Source: Dehalococcoidia bacterium
Lineage (GTDB): Bacteria > Chloroflexota > Dehalococcoidia > SZUA-161
DNA: 64,000 nucleotides
Assembly (NCBI GenBank): GCA_030619685.1
Contig: JAUXAX010000005.1
Location: forward strand, 1-64,000
Direction: 5' to 3'
Below, in pieces: positions 27,877-37,521 of this stretch. Position 1 is the first letter of the stretch; every line of letters starts with the position of its first letter. Both the position numbers and the translations under genes were made by a program. A model generated the notes under the pieces. The model was given only the letters and a program-made list of their open reading frames with translations. It ran no database searches and was not told the origin of the DNA.

Positions 27877-28611
27877 ATGAATTGGCTTGACGCAGTGATC
27901 TTCCTTATCCTGGCCGTTACTACGTTCATCGGCTTCAGGCGGGGACTAGCAAAGACGGCTCTCCCTCTGTTGGGAATAATCTCGGGTGTTGTCCTAGCAG
28001 GGGTATTCCATGGCTCTATGGCAGATTGGCTATCCTCCTGGCTGAGAAGCGAGAATCAGGCCAGAGTTGCTGCCTTCATCATTATCCTTGTCCTCTTCGT
28101 AACTGTGGGGCTGTTATTGCTTGTGCTGCTGCGTAAATCCCTGCGTATATTCCGTTTCGGATGGGGAGGGCTTACAAAGACTGTTCTGCCACTGGTCGGG
28201 ATTCTGTTGGGTCTGGCCCTGGCAGGACTCTTCTACGACTCCCTGGCGGATTCCCTATCTTCCTGGCTCGAAAGCCCCAACCAGGCCACAATAGTTGCCT
28301 TCCTCATAATCTTTATCGTGGTTATGGTGGCATCAATCGAACTGTACTTGATACTCTCCTCACTTGGTCAGAAAGCCCCCAAGATGCCGCTGGTGGGCTG
28401 GGCAGATAGACTGGGCGGAGTGATCTTCGGCTTAGCAATCGGCGGTGTAATCTCAGGTGCCATTCTATCCCTGATTGCCAAGTACTCCTCACCAGGGATG
28501 GAAGCGACGATTGGAGATTCTGGACTCGCTGCCTTCTTCCTTGATCAGTTCCCCTTTGTGCTCCACCTGCTTCCCAAAGAGTTCGATACGGTGCGCCAGT
28601 TTTTCGGCTGA
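27877..28611 (+). CDS. CvpA-like membrane protein with internal duplication
   Basis: 244 residues, almost entirely hydrophobic helices. It begins MNWLDAVIFLILAVTTFIGF followed by RRGLAKT, the CvpA hallmark. Residues 26-75 and 101-150 repeat each other (KT-LPL-GI---V-LAG-F--S-AD-LSSWL-S-NQA). The C-terminus (GWADRLGGVIFGLAIGGVIS) matches the normal CvpA end and the neighbour at 28705. CvpA proteins are linked to colicin V production and envelope homeostasis. The GTGAGGT upstream acts as ribosome site. Confidence 0.75.
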   Translation: MNWLDAVIFLILAVTTFIGFRRGLAKTALPLLGIISGVVLAGVFHGSMADWLSSWLRSENQARVAAFIIILVLFVTVGLLLLVLLRKSLRIFRFGWGGLTKTVLPLVGILLGLALAGLFYDSLADSLSSWLESPNQATIVAFLIIFIVVMVASIELYLILSSLGQKAPKMPLVGWADRLGGVIFGLAIGGVISGAILSLIAKYSSPGMEATIGDSGLAAFFLDQFPFVLHLLPKEFDTVRQFFG

Positions 28612-28704
28612 GGTTGCCAAATACACTTATTGACCCAATTTGGCGCAGCAATATCAATGTGTTAGAATTGATTTCGAATCGTTGCTGGAGGCAGCAGAAC
28701 AAAC

Positions 28705-29205
28705 ATGAATTGGCTAGATGTAGTACTCATTCTCATACTTGTCCTGCCTATGTTCATCGGCTACAGAAGAGGATTGATACGAACCGTCGTACCGCTGGTA
28801 GCAATAGTCCTGGGCATCATCATAGCAGGACGCGCCTACGATGACTTAGGAGGCTGGTTTCACCCCGGTTTGCTCAAAAGCGAAGCTCAGGCCAACATAG
28901 TCGCCTTCGCTATCATCTTCATCCTGTTCATGGCGGCAATGACGGTAGTATCCAGTCTGCTGCATAGATTTCTCAACCTGCTGCTTATGGGCTGGGTCGA
29001 TAAAGCAGGCGGGCTAGTCTTCGGTTTAATCATTGGTGGGGTAATTTCCGGTGCCATTCTATCCCTGGTCGCCAACTCCTTCCCAAGCGTAGAACCTACA
29101 TTTCAAGAATCCACACTTGCTGCTTTCTTACTCGACAAATTTCCATTCGTGCTCTATCTTCTGCCCCCAGAGTTCGAAGAGGAAGCGAGCCGGATTTTTG
29201 ACTGA
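28705..29205 (+). CDS. CvpA family membrane protein
   Basis: 166 residues, the usual CvpA length. It starts MNWLDVVLILILVLPMFIGY and RRGLIRT, and contains GWVDKAGGLVFGLIIGGVISG. It is a close paralogue of the preceding protein without the internal repeat, so the two arose by tandem duplication followed by expansion. It has about four transmembrane helices. The function in this organism is unknown. Confidence 0.8.
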   Translation: MNWLDVVLILILVLPMFIGYRRGLIRTVVPLVAIVLGIIIAGRAYDDLGGWFHPGLLKSEAQANIVAFAIIFILFMAAMTVVSSLLHRFLNLLLMGWVDKAGGLVFGLIIGGVISGAILSLVANSFPSVEPTFQESTLAAFLLDKFPFVLYLLPPEFEEEASRIFD

Positions 29206-29316
29206 GGAACCTGATATATTCTTTATGACAAAGATTACAATGGAGAGCAAAGCAGACACAGTCTTCTGCTCCCTTCGCGTCACTATTTCACTCCAGTTGA
29301 AAGAGCGCGATAATCC

Positions 29317-30033
29317 ATGAAAGCACAGTATTTACATGAGTGGCAAATGACGCCCGATCAAGCCAAGCAAATACAGCGAGACCTGGCGGCGATGGTTTCC
29401 AGGCGAAACGAGGTAGGTGACGTCTTCCTAGTCGCAGGAGTCGATATCTCTGCACCTAATTCCGAAGGGTTTGCACGAGCAGCAGTTGCCGTCCTTGCTT
29501 ATCCTGAGCTGAAATTGACGGAGGCTAAAGTCATCGAGCAACAGGTCACCTTCCCCTATGTTCCCGGACTTCTCTCATTTAGGGAGTCCCCTCTGATCCT
29601 TGCTGTCTGCGAAAAGCTGAATACCGACCCCGACCTGATCCTCGTGGACGGCCAAGGCATTGCCCATCCCAGAAGGTTGGGGCTGGCCTCACATCTGGGG
29701 CTGCTATGGGACAAACCAACCATAGGCTGTGCCAAATCCAGGCTATGCGGTGACCATCAATTAGTGCCGCCAGAGCCAAGCTCCTACGCCGAGATCATCG
29801 ACAATAGCGAGGTGATAGGAGCAGCGCTTCGCACCAAACAGGGAGCAGCTCCAATCTACGTGTCGATAGGACACAAGGTAGACCTGCAAGCTTCCATAAG
29901 CTGGGCGCTACGCTGCTGCCGCGGCCTGCGACTGCCAGAGCCCACAAGACTGGCACACCTGGCTGCTAGCGGGCATCTCAAAGCCACAGGAGCAGAAGAA
30001 ACCACATCACAGCTAAGGCTCAAGCTATTTTAA
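29317..30033 (+). CDS. nfi: Endonuclease V (deoxyinosine 3' endonuclease)
   Basis: 238 residues. The catalytic acids are seen in AGVDIS and LVDGQGIAHPRRLGLASHLG, with PYVPGLLSFRE and the C-terminal VGAAL-like stretch VIGAALRTK in place. Endonuclease V nicks DNA one base beyond deoxyinosine and starts repair of deaminated adenine. It is followed after 29 bases by prfB. Confidence 0.95.
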   Translation: MKAQYLHEWQMTPDQAKQIQRDLAAMVSRRNEVGDVFLVAGVDISAPNSEGFARAAVAVLAYPELKLTEAKVIEQQVTFPYVPGLLSFRESPLILAVCEKLNTDPDLILVDGQGIAHPRRLGLASHLGLLWDKPTIGCAKSRLCGDHQLVPPEPSSYAEIIDNSEVIGAALRTKQGAAPIYVSIGHKVDLQASISWALRCCRGLRLPEPTRLAHLAASGHLKATGAEETTSQLRLKLF

Positions 30034-30062
30034 ACCTAAGGCCTAGTGCTAGAGAGGGCAAC

Positions 30063-31161
30063 ATGGAGGAACAGAAGCAGAAACTAGAGGACCTGAAGGG
30101 CCGCATCTCCAATACGCTGGTGCATCTTTGACGTCCCTGCAAAGGAAAAACAGATAGCCCAGCTTGAAAAAGAGACCTCCCAGCCCGACTTCTGGCAGGA
30201 TCAGGAGAAGGCACAGCAGACCATGCGCCAGCTCTCTTATCTGAGGGAAGTAGTGACCACCTGGCGTGATCTAGATGAAAAGGTTACCGACTTAGCCACT
30301 TTGATCGATTTGTCCCTTGCTGAAGAAGATCGCTCCCTGGAAGAAGAGATCTCCCACGAAATAGAAAGCGTCGAGCATTCCCTCGAAGATCTCGAATTCC
30401 AATTGCATCTAGGCGGCAAGTACGACCGCAGAGGAGCCATGCTGGCGGTACACGCAGGCGCCGGAGGCACCGAATCCCAAGATTGGGCCCAGATGCTGCT
30501 CAGAATGTACCTTCGGTGGTCAGAACAACATGGCTACCACACTGAGGTTATCGAGAGCTCACCGGGAGAGGAAGCGGGAATAAAAAGCGCCCTCATCGAA
30601 ATTGAGGGGGATTACGCTTATGGATACCTTGAGGGAGAGCGGGGGGTACATAGACTGGTTCGCATCTCTCCTTTCGATGCCTCTCACGGCCGCCATACTT
30701 CCTTCGCTTTGGTAGAGGTTATGCCAGCGGTGGAAAGCGGAGTCGATGTCACCATCGACCCCGATGACCTCAAGGTAGAGGCCTTCCGCTCCAGCGGTCC
30801 CGGTGGTCAGCATATGCAGAAAACCAGCAGTGCGGTTCGCCTGACGCACCTACCCACTGGACTCGTGGTTACTTGCCAGAACGAGCGCTCACAGTATAGA
30901 AACAAGGAGACGGCTATGCGGGTCCTCCGCTCCCGCCTCCTTGAGCTGGAACTGGAGAAGAAAGCCGCTGAGCAGGCAAGACTAAAGGGAGAACACGTCA
31001 CCGCCGAATGGGGCAACCAGATTCGGAGCTATGTGCTCCACCCCTATAAGCTAGTTAAGGACCATCAAACAGGGTATGAAACCAGTGATCCCTCCGCCGT
31101 CCTCGACGGCGGACTTGACGAGCTGCTCAAAGCATACTTGAGATCCAAGGTACGAGGTTGA
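30063..31161 (+). CDS. prfB: Peptide chain release factor 2, with programmed +1 frameshift
   Basis: The ATG at 30063 opens 22 codons that end CTT TGA at 30126-30131. Reading then resumes +1 at GAC 30130, giving about 365 residues in total. CTTTGAC is the standard RF2 autoregulation site, and GGTG lies three bases before CTT as the internal Shine-Dalgarno. The recognition motif SPF (HRLVRISPFDASHGRHTSF) and catalytic GGQ (GPGGQHMQKTSSAVR) are present. RF2 releases peptides at UGA and UAA; low RF2 favours the shift. The stop overlaps the next ATG (TGATG). Confidence 0.96.
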
Positions 31162-32441
31162 TGAAAAGGCTCATTCCCCTTTTTCTTGCACTCTTTCTTC
31201 TCCTCACTGCTACCCTTGGGGCAGTTCAGGCTCAAGAGGGAATATCAACATCATCCACCACTGAGGTTCAATTCCCCACCGAACTAACCTTCAATCTGAG
31301 AGCAGAAAGCGCTGCCGACGTCACCCAGATATTCCTCCGCTACAAAGTAGATAAGATAACTACCGTCAAGGTGACCAGCGTCGTTCAACTTGAATTCGAT
31401 CCTGCTCCCCTGGTCGAGGCGAGTTGGACCTGGGAGATGAAGAAGATGCTCGCCAGCCTCCCCCCAGGGACGGAGATTCAATATAGCTGGAGGATACAAG
31501 ACGCTTCTGGCAACCAACTTGAGACTGCCTGGGAGACCGTCCAATTCAATGATGATAGCCACTCCTGGGACATCTTGACAGAGGATGATGTAACCCTGTT
31601 TTGGTACGAAGGGGGACTGCCCTTCGCCCAGGCGCTATTGAATGCCGCCACTGAGGCGCTGGAGAGACTGGCTGGCGACACGGGAGCACATCTTGAACGA
31701 CCAGTAGCGGTATACGTTTATGCCAGCTCCCAAGAGCTGCGCGACGCCACGCTATATCCTCAGGAGTGGGCGGGAGGGCTCGCCTTTCCTCAATATGGCA
31801 TTCTAGCCCTAGGAGTAGAACCGGCTGATCTTGCATGGGGGAAGGGGGCCACAGCTCACGAAATGGCCCACTTGCTGACCTACCAGATGACCTATAATCC
31901 CTACACCGATATACCGACCTGGCTCAACGAAGGGCTATCGATGTACGCTGAAGGCGATCTAGGACCCAGTTTCAAGTCTTCACTAGATAGGGCAATATCT
32001 GAGGACAGCCTTATCTCGGTTCAAACCATCTCCAGCAATTTCCCCACCAACGTCAGCGAAGCAAGGCTCTCCTATGCAGAGAGCTACAGCCTTGTCGAAT
32101 TCCTCATCGACCGCTACGAGAGGGAGAAAATGCTACACCTTCTGAGCATCTTCAAGCAAGGCTCAACCTACGATGACGCACTTCTGGAGGTATACGGCTT
32201 CGATACCGCAGGCTTAGATGATTTGTGGCGTGAAAGCTTAGGCCTCGAGCCTCGGCCTTCGCCCTCACCCACCCCCCAAACCACGCCAACAGCAACGCCC
32301 AGCACCGGACTATTCGACTGCCAGGCGGCGTCCTCCACAGCAAGCCACAGCGGTCTTAGCGGGCTTGGCGCACTGGGTTTACTGTTAATGCCCGGTATCA
32401 GCGAGATCATTCACCTGAGAGTACGGAGAGGTAGGAAGTGA
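31161..32441 (+). CDS. Secreted, membrane-anchored gluzincin metallopeptidase (peptidase MA-like)
   Basis: 426 residues. A signal peptide (MKRLIPLFLALFLLLTATLG, cleavage after AVQA) leads to a beta-rich domain. The zinc site is HEMAH at 233-237, with the third ligand in NEG at 256-258, as in peptidase-MA-like proteins (PF13485). A Pro/Thr/Ser linker (PRPSPSPTPQTTPTATP) and a C-terminal helix with a basic tail (RVRRGRK) anchor it to the membrane. It probably acts on the outer face. It overlaps prfB and the next gene, so the three are co-translated. Confidence 0.85.
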   Translation: MKRLIPLFLALFLLLTATLGAVQAQEGISTSSTTEVQFPTELTFNLRAESAADVTQIFLRYKVDKITTVKVTSVVQLEFDPAPLVEASWTWEMKKMLASLPPGTEIQYSWRIQDASGNQLETAWETVQFNDDSHSWDILTEDDVTLFWYEGGLPFAQALLNAATEALERLAGDTGAHLERPVAVYVYASSQELRDATLYPQEWAGGLAFPQYGILALGVEPADLAWGKGATAHEMAHLLTYQMTYNPYTDIPTWLNEGLSMYAEGDLGPSFKSSLDRAISEDSLISVQTISSNFPTNVSEARLSYAESYSLVEFLIDRYEREKMLHLLSIFKQGSTYDDALLEVYGFDTAGLDDLWRESLGLEPRPSPSPTPQTTPTATPSTGLFDCQAASSTASHSGLSGLGALGLLLMPGISEIIHLRVRRGRK

Positions 32442-34006
32442 AAAGGAAACTGCGGCTGTTGCCGCAAATCGTTTGCGCCTTAATCGTGCTGCTATTCCTC
32501 GCCACAGGCTGCGACTCAGGTGCAACCCTGACTCTCTTTGACGTGGCCCCGTTAACGCTCGATCCAGCGGTAGCGCGATCAGAGACATCAATAACGTACA
32601 TTGTCGAGATCTTCAGTGGGTTAGTTAGCTTCGACCCCGAACTCAATCTGACGCCCGACATTGCAAGAAGCTGGGAGATAAGCAGCGATGGAAAGACCTA
32701 TACCTTCCACCTGCGTGACGGCGTGAAGTTCCACAACAGGAGAGAACTCACCGCCAGTGATTTCAAGTACTCAATGGAACGTGCCTGTGACCCATCGACC
32801 GGCTCCCAGACCGCCGAGACTTACCTGGGCGATATCGTTGGCGTAGAGGAGAGACTATCAGGGGAAGCCGACGAAATCAGGGGCATCAAGGTGATCGATA
32901 ACTCTACCCTCGAGATCACGATAGATGCCCCCAAGGTGTATTTTCTGTCAAAGCTAGCCTATCCCGTCGCCTATGTTGTCGACCAAGCGAACGTGGAATC
33001 GGGAATACACTGGTGGCAAAACCCCAACGGCACTGGACCATTCCAGCTCAGGCAATGGCAGGAGGACGATTTCATAATACTAGAGAGAAATAGCCTTTAC
33101 TATTTGGAACCGCCCAGGATAGAACATGTCGTCTATCGGCTTTGGGGGGGAGTGCCAATGAGGATGTACGAGACCGGCGAAATCGATGTCACCAACGTTT
33201 ACCTCGGCGACATCGAGAGGGTGCTCGATCCAGCCAACCCATTGAATGAGGAACTCACCATCACCCCCGAACTCAGCCTCCTTTCTATAGGCTTCAACTC
33301 GGCCAAGCCGCCCTTCAACGACGCCAAGGTGCGCCAGGCGTTCTGCCATGCCATAAACAAGGGCAAGATAGTCAAGCTCGTCCTCAAGGATCTGATGAGC
33401 ACAGCCCATGGCATACTGCCCCCCGGCATGCCCGGCTACAACGAGGATATTCAAGGACTAGCTTTCGACCCAGAACGAGCGAACCGGTTGCTCGCAGAAT
33501 CAGAATATGGAGACGCCGCCAACCTACCACCCATCACCCTGACCTCCTCAGGCAGAGGCTCAGCCTCTAACCTGGAGGCAGCCTTGGTTGACATGTGGCG
33601 ACGCAATCTCGGGGTAGAGGTGGAGATAAGACAACTGGAGCCAGAGAAACACCCCTACCTTATCATGCAAGAAAAGGACGAACTGTTTGTCCTTGGCTGG
33701 GGTGCCGATTACCCCGACCCACAGAATTTCCTGGACGTACTGTTTCACACTGGCACCAACGACAACATCGGTGAGTATAGCAACTCTGAGGTTGATGCTT
33801 TGCTTGAAGAGGCCCGAGAGGAAAGGGATGTCACTGCCCGAATGAACCTTTACCAACAAGCCGAGCAGATAATTGTCGACGATGCCGCCTGCCTGCCCCT
33901 ATACTTCGACGTTAGCTATACGCTGGTCAAACCCTATGTTGAGAACCTACCCCTCACCCCATTGTGGATACCCCGTTTGAAGTACGTCTCTATTGAGCTG
34001 CACTAG
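32438..34006 (+). CDS. ABC transporter solute-binding lipoprotein, family 5 (peptide/nickel type)
   Basis: 522 residues from a GTG overlapping the previous stop. The lipobox is LATGC (Cys25). The family 5 signatures are LTPDIARSWEISSDGKTYTF, HLRDGVKFHNRRELTASDF, then GTGPFQLRQW and the C-terminal AEQIIVDDAACLPLYF. Such proteins bring oligopeptides, nickel or other solutes to an ABC permease. No permease or ATPase genes are nearby, so it either works with a distant transporter or has another role with the adjacent peptidase. Confidence 0.9.
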   Translation: MKRKLRLLPQIVCALIVLLFLATGCDSGATLTLFDVAPLTLDPAVARSETSITYIVEIFSGLVSFDPELNLTPDIARSWEISSDGKTYTFHLRDGVKFHNRRELTASDFKYSMERACDPSTGSQTAETYLGDIVGVEERLSGEADEIRGIKVIDNSTLEITIDAPKVYFLSKLAYPVAYVVDQANVESGIHWWQNPNGTGPFQLRQWQEDDFIILERNSLYYLEPPRIEHVVYRLWGGVPMRMYETGEIDVTNVYLGDIERVLDPANPLNEELTITPELSLLSIGFNSAKPPFNDAKVRQAFCHAINKGKIVKLVLKDLMSTAHGILPPGMPGYNEDIQGLAFDPERANRLLAESEYGDAANLPPITLTSSGRGSASNLEAALVDMWRRNLGVEVEIRQLEPEKHPYLIMQEKDELFVLGWGADYPDPQNFLDVLFHTGTNDNIGEYSNSEVDALLEEAREERDVTARMNLYQQAEQIIVDDAACLPLYFDVSYTLVKPYVENLPLTPLWIPRLKYVSIELH

Positions 34007-34125
34007 GGGATATGCTTCGACAAGCGAGGATTTACTGTTCATAAACCCGCTTAGCAGGACGCATAGAACCCATACAGGACAAGCACATACATCCGGAGCG
34101 CAAATGTGCTATGGAGGAACGGCGC

Positions 34126-34389
34126 TCAGCTTTTCTCTCGTTCAGTATTATTCTTGATATCAGTGAGGGTTTCATTCATGCGGAAAAACAGGATAGTTAT
34201 CTCACAGACCACCCTCCAATAAACTGGACCAACAAAAATGTACAATAGCCCAAGCAACCTCGCGCCGACTTCATCCGCAGTTGCCAAGACCACAATCCCA
34301 ACAATTATGGCTACTGCGACGCCTATCCAGAAGATAATCTGGATAATAACTGGTGTAATCATCTTCCTGAATGATAAAAAGTCATCCAT
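34126..34389 (-). CDS. DUF4282-like small membrane protein
   Basis: 87 residues with two transmembrane helices. The start DDFLSFRKMITPVIIQIIFW is characteristic of DUF4282, followed by IGVAVAIIVGIVVLA, a short loop, and LLGLLYIFVGPVYWRVVCEI. The tail is polar (NETLTDIKNNTEREKS). The function of the family is unknown. It stands alone between the binding protein and the lipid synthase gene. Confidence 0.75.
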   Translation of the reverse strand: MDDFLSFRKMITPVIIQIIFWIGVAVAIIVGIVVLATADEVGARLLGLLYIFVGPVYWRVVCEITILFFRMNETLTDIKNNTEREKS

Positions 34390-34447
34390 TATTCACTCCT
34401 TTCTTGTTGGTAGAAGAGTCGGGAGGTTCGCGCAAGACTTCACAATT

Positions 34448-35044
34448 CTATCTCTCCCTCAGCTGCTGCCATACATGGAACAGGCGCTGCCACGCGACTA
34501 GATTAGCCAGCACCGCTATTATCCACAATACCACCAGCATCTGATTGAAGATGAGGCCAATTGCCAGCACGATAACCCTTTCGGGACGGGTAAATATCCC
34601 AACCTCACACGTAAGCCCCAGTCCCTCAGCCCTTGCCCTCACATAGCTCGTCATCATCGCTCCCACCAGTCCAGCACCAACCAGCACCAGCTCTTGATGA
34701 GAGCCTTGATTTGCGTAGTAGGCTAATAAGCCCAAGAACAGCGCTGCCTCCGAGAAGCGGTCGAAAGTGGAATCGAGCAGGGCGCCAAATCGCGTGCTGC
34801 GCCCGCTGGCGCGAGCTAATGCCCCATCGAGTAGATCGAAGGCTCCCGAGAGTAGCACCAGAAAACCGCCCAGAAAAAAGTGGCCTGCGGACAGTATCCA
34901 GGCCACACCAAGAGCCAGTAATAAGCCAAAAACAGTCAAAACATTAGGGCTTAGCCCCGTTTTGGCCAGCAACTCCGCTGGGAACCTACTAGCGCGCAGA
35001 GTCAAGGAATGCCGTGCCTTGGCAAGCTGTGGAAATTTCCTCAC
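34448..35044 (-). CDS. CDP-alcohol phosphatidyltransferase (likely phosphatidylinositol-phosphate synthase type)
   Basis: 198 residues from GTG 35044. The motif D-x2-DG-x2-AR-x8-G-x3-D-x3-D is complete: Asp70, Asp73-Gly74, Ala77-Arg78, Gly87, Asp91, Asp95. It is flanked by five to six helices. The family joins CDP-diacylglycerol to an alcohol phosphate at the membrane. The neighbouring PimA-like transferase and inositol-phosphate synthase make inositol phosphate the likely acceptor, as in Actinobacteria. The start overlaps the end of the glycosyltransferase gene by 56 bases. Confidence 0.88.
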   Translation of the reverse strand: MRKFPQLAKARHSLTLRASRFPAELLAKTGLSPNVLTVFGLLLALGVAWILSAGHFFLGGFLVLLSGAFDLLDGALARASGRSTRFGALLDSTFDRFSEAALFLGLLAYYANQGSHQELVLVGAGLVGAMMTSYVRARAEGLGLTCEVGIFTRPERVIVLAIGLIFNQMLVVLWIIAVLANLVAWQRLFHVWQQLRER

Positions 35045-36185
35045 TAATCACCCCGGAGCGACCTTTTAGCAGCTCCTGGTAATAATTCATTACTTGCTGG
35101 GCAACTTTCTCCCAGCTATAATCACCAGCCTTTACCTTACCCATCTCCCCCATTCTTTCCCTCAGCGACCCATCCTGAAGCAACTGAAGAATAGCGCTGG
35201 CTAATGCTTTCTCATCCCGGGGCTCGACTAGCAAGCCATCAACACCATCATTGATAACAGCAGCATAGCCTGCAATATCCGAGGCAACGGTTGGCTTCCC
35301 AGCAGCCATTGCCTCCAGCAACACCAGTCCGAAGCTCTCCCACTTGGTAGCAGGTGAACAGAAGATATCAGCGCTCTTGTAGTAACGAGGCAGATCCTCA
35401 TAAGACACGTAACCAGCGAAAACAACGTCTCTTAGATTACGCTTGGCGGCAATCTTTTGATACTTCCGATACGAGCGGTCCCGAGGGCCGACCACGATGA
35501 GCCGACATTGAGGCAACTCCCTCTTAACTTTCTCATAGGCCCCAAGTAAGTACTTGAAACCCTTTCTTTTCTCCATCCTACCGACAAATAGGATGTTCAA
35601 CTTGCCATCGAAGAATTGCTCAAGTGGGGTCACCTGACGGGAAAAGTGCGGAAGGTCAATGCCATTGGGAATTATCGTGTAATCACCCGGGAAATACCTG
35701 CTGACGAACTCCATTGCTGCGAAAGACACCGCTATTCTGCCATCGAGCTTGTTGAACCATCGATTTAGACATATCGGTTTCCAGAAAGAATAACCCCAAC
35801 TTCTGCTGCGACAGGCATGGAATGTGCCCACGGTGAGTTCCTGCGATGCATGATGCAACACGGCTGTGGCAAGAGTTGGCATCAAGGGCTCGTGGATATG
35901 GATAACGTCGAACCTCTCTCGTCTAAGCATATCCCTGATACCATTGGAGAAAACCAATCCCGGCGATATGGGGCTGCGGACAACGGAGCCGCTGGCATGA
36001 ATCGGCACTGGCCTGCCAAAGACGATGACATCTCCATTTTTCTGCGTTTCCTGAGGCCTAGAGGAGGGGGCAATAACTTTCACCTCGTGTCCCATGCGGA
36101 TAAAATTCTCCTCGAGGTGGGAGATATGGGTATTCACCCCGCCCGGGTAAGCATAGTCATAAGGGGAAACCAAAGCTATCTTCAT
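34989..36185 (-). CDS. Family 4 glycosyltransferase, PimA-like
   Basis: 398 residues. The N-terminal domain starts KIALVSPYDYAYPGGVNTH, like phosphatidylinositol mannosyltransferase PimA. The donor-binding domain has FVGRMEKRKGFKYLLGAY and the GT4 loop ESFGLVLLEAMAAGKP. Such enzymes add mannose or another hexose to a phosphoinositide on the cytoplasmic face. Context with a CDP-alcohol phosphotransferase and inositol-phosphate synthase supports a glycosylated PI product; the sugar donor is not determined. Ribosome site AAGGGG precedes the ATG. Confidence 0.87.
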   Translation of the reverse strand: MKIALVSPYDYAYPGGVNTHISHLEENFIRMGHEVKVIAPSSRPQETQKNGDVIVFGRPVPIHASGSVVRSPISPGLVFSNGIRDMLRRERFDVIHIHEPLMPTLATAVLHHASQELTVGTFHACRSRSWGYSFWKPICLNRWFNKLDGRIAVSFAAMEFVSRYFPGDYTIIPNGIDLPHFSRQVTPLEQFFDGKLNILFVGRMEKRKGFKYLLGAYEKVKRELPQCRLIVVGPRDRSYRKYQKIAAKRNLRDVVFAGYVSYEDLPRYYKSADIFCSPATKWESFGLVLLEAMAAGKPTVASDIAGYAAVINDGVDGLLVEPRDEKALASAILQLLQDGSLRERMGEMGKVKAGDYSWEKVAQQVMNYYQELLKGRSGVISEEISTACQGTAFLDSAR

Positions 36186-36215
36186 AGTCCCCTTGTTCCA
36201 AGAATAAAGGCTAAT

Positions 36216-36300
36216 CCGTTCGCCCTGAGCCGGTCGAAGGGCCGTTCATGGTTCGACAAGCCTGTCCTGAGCGGAGCCGAAGGGCTCACCACGAACGGCA
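36216..36300. repeat. Palindromic CTTCGACAAGC-type element, full-length copy
   Basis: The outer arms are CCGTTCGCCCTGAGC and GCTCACCACGAACGG. Inside are GTTCGACAAGCCTGTCCTGA and GCGGAGCCGAAGGGCTC, identical to part of the element at 11369. It fills the gap between the glycosyltransferase and inositol-phosphate synthase genes. Confidence 0.75.
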
Positions 36301-36351
36301 TCTGGCATATCAATTCTCATCATTCGTTGATGGGCACTCGCTCATGTGAGT

Positions 36352-37482
36352 TTATTTTCGCTTCCGCCGCTTTATCACTGTGCCGCCAGCAGTGGTCGCT
36401 GGCCCTTCAGCCAGGCTTCCGGCAATGAACTCTGCGGTCGCCTTTCGAGCTTCCTCATCTGTGTACTGGACTGGAGGGGATTTCATAAAGTACGCAGAGG
36501 GGCCCTCGAGAGTCCCACTCAGGCCCCTGTCCAAAGCCAGCTTGCAACACCTTATTGCGTCAATAACCACGCCCGCCGAATTAGGACTGTCCCACACCTC
36601 CAGCTTAAGCTCCAAATTCAACGGCACATCGCCAAATGTGCGCCCTTCCATCCGAAGATGACACCACTTCCGGTCTTCCAGCCAGGGTACATAGTCGCTG
36701 GGGCCGATATGGATATTACCTGGGCCAAGGTCATAGTCAAGCTGAGAGGTTACGGCAATTGTCTTGGATATCTTCTTCGACTCTAATCGCTCCCGTTCAA
36801 GCATATTGTAGAAATCAGTGTTGCCCCCGAAGTTCAACTGGTATGTCCTCTCCAGCTTGACTCCGCGCTCGCGGAAAAGCCTAGTGAGCACCCGATGGGT
36901 AATAGTTGCGCCCACCTGAGATTTGATATCATCACCAATGACCGGCAAACCTGCATTCTTGAAACGATTTTGCCAGTATTTCTGGCGAGCAATGAACACT
37001 GGAACACAATTAATAAAGCTGCAGCCTGCAGCGAGGATCTGCTCCACATACCACTTGGTGGCCTCCTCACTGCCTACGGGGAGGTAACTCACTACCACAT
37101 CGGTCTCTTTATCTTTGAGGATCTTAATGATTTCCGCAGTGGAGCCGGGTGCCTTGGTGATAATCTGGGAAAGGTATTTTCCCAGCCCGTCATGGGTCAT
37201 ACCTCTTTCCACCACCACCCCAGTGGAGGGAACGTTGCAGAACTCGATGGTATTGTTTGGCGGGGCTGATATGGCCTCAGATAGATCCTTGCCCACCTTA
37301 TTGCGATCTATGTCGAAGGCAGCTACAAAGTCGATATCTCCTACATGATAGCCACCCAGATTGACATGCATCAGCCCTGGAACGAAGTCATCCCCAGAAG
37401 CGTTCCGATAGTAATATACCCCTTGAACTAATGATGAGGCACAATTTCCAACTCCAATTATAGCCACATTTATCTTGCCCAA
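36352..37482 (-). CDS. ino1: Inositol-3-phosphate synthase
   Basis: 376 residues from TTG 37482, with AAGGAG upstream. The NAD-binding start [18 protein letters not shown] and the core [25 protein letters not shown] and PSDYVPW match the short bacterial/archaeal type of myo-inositol-1-phosphate synthase. It converts glucose-6-phosphate to inositol-3-phosphate. It lies upstream of the PimA-like and CDP-alcohol genes on the same strand, supplying their head group. The tail is basic (KRRKRK). Confidence 0.93.
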   Translation of the reverse strand: MGKINVAIIGVGNCASSLVQGVYYYRNASGDDFVPGLMHVNLGGYHVGDIDFVAAFDIDRNKVGKDLSEAISAPPNNTIEFCNVPSTGVVVERGMTHDGLGKYLSQIITKAPGSTAEIIKILKDKETDVVVSYLPVGSEEATKWYVEQILAAGCSFINCVPVFIARQKYWQNRFKNAGLPVIGDDIKSQVGATITHRVLTRLFRERGVKLERTYQLNFGGNTDFYNMLERERLESKKISKTIAVTSQLDYDLGPGNIHIGPSDYVPWLEDRKWCHLRMEGRTFGDVPLNLELKLEVWDSPNSAGVVIDAIRCCKLALDRGLSGTLEGPSAYFMKSPPVQYTDEEARKATAEFIAGSLAEGPATTAGGTVIKRRKRK

Positions 37483-37521
37483 GTTCTAGCGCTCCTTTCC
37501 TCTGGCAGTAGGAAGGCAGAC

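Noticed and set aside
34007..34125. Another copy of the CTTCGACAAGC repeat near 34016
   Set aside because: Only CTTCGACAAGC matches; the second arm and core are missing.
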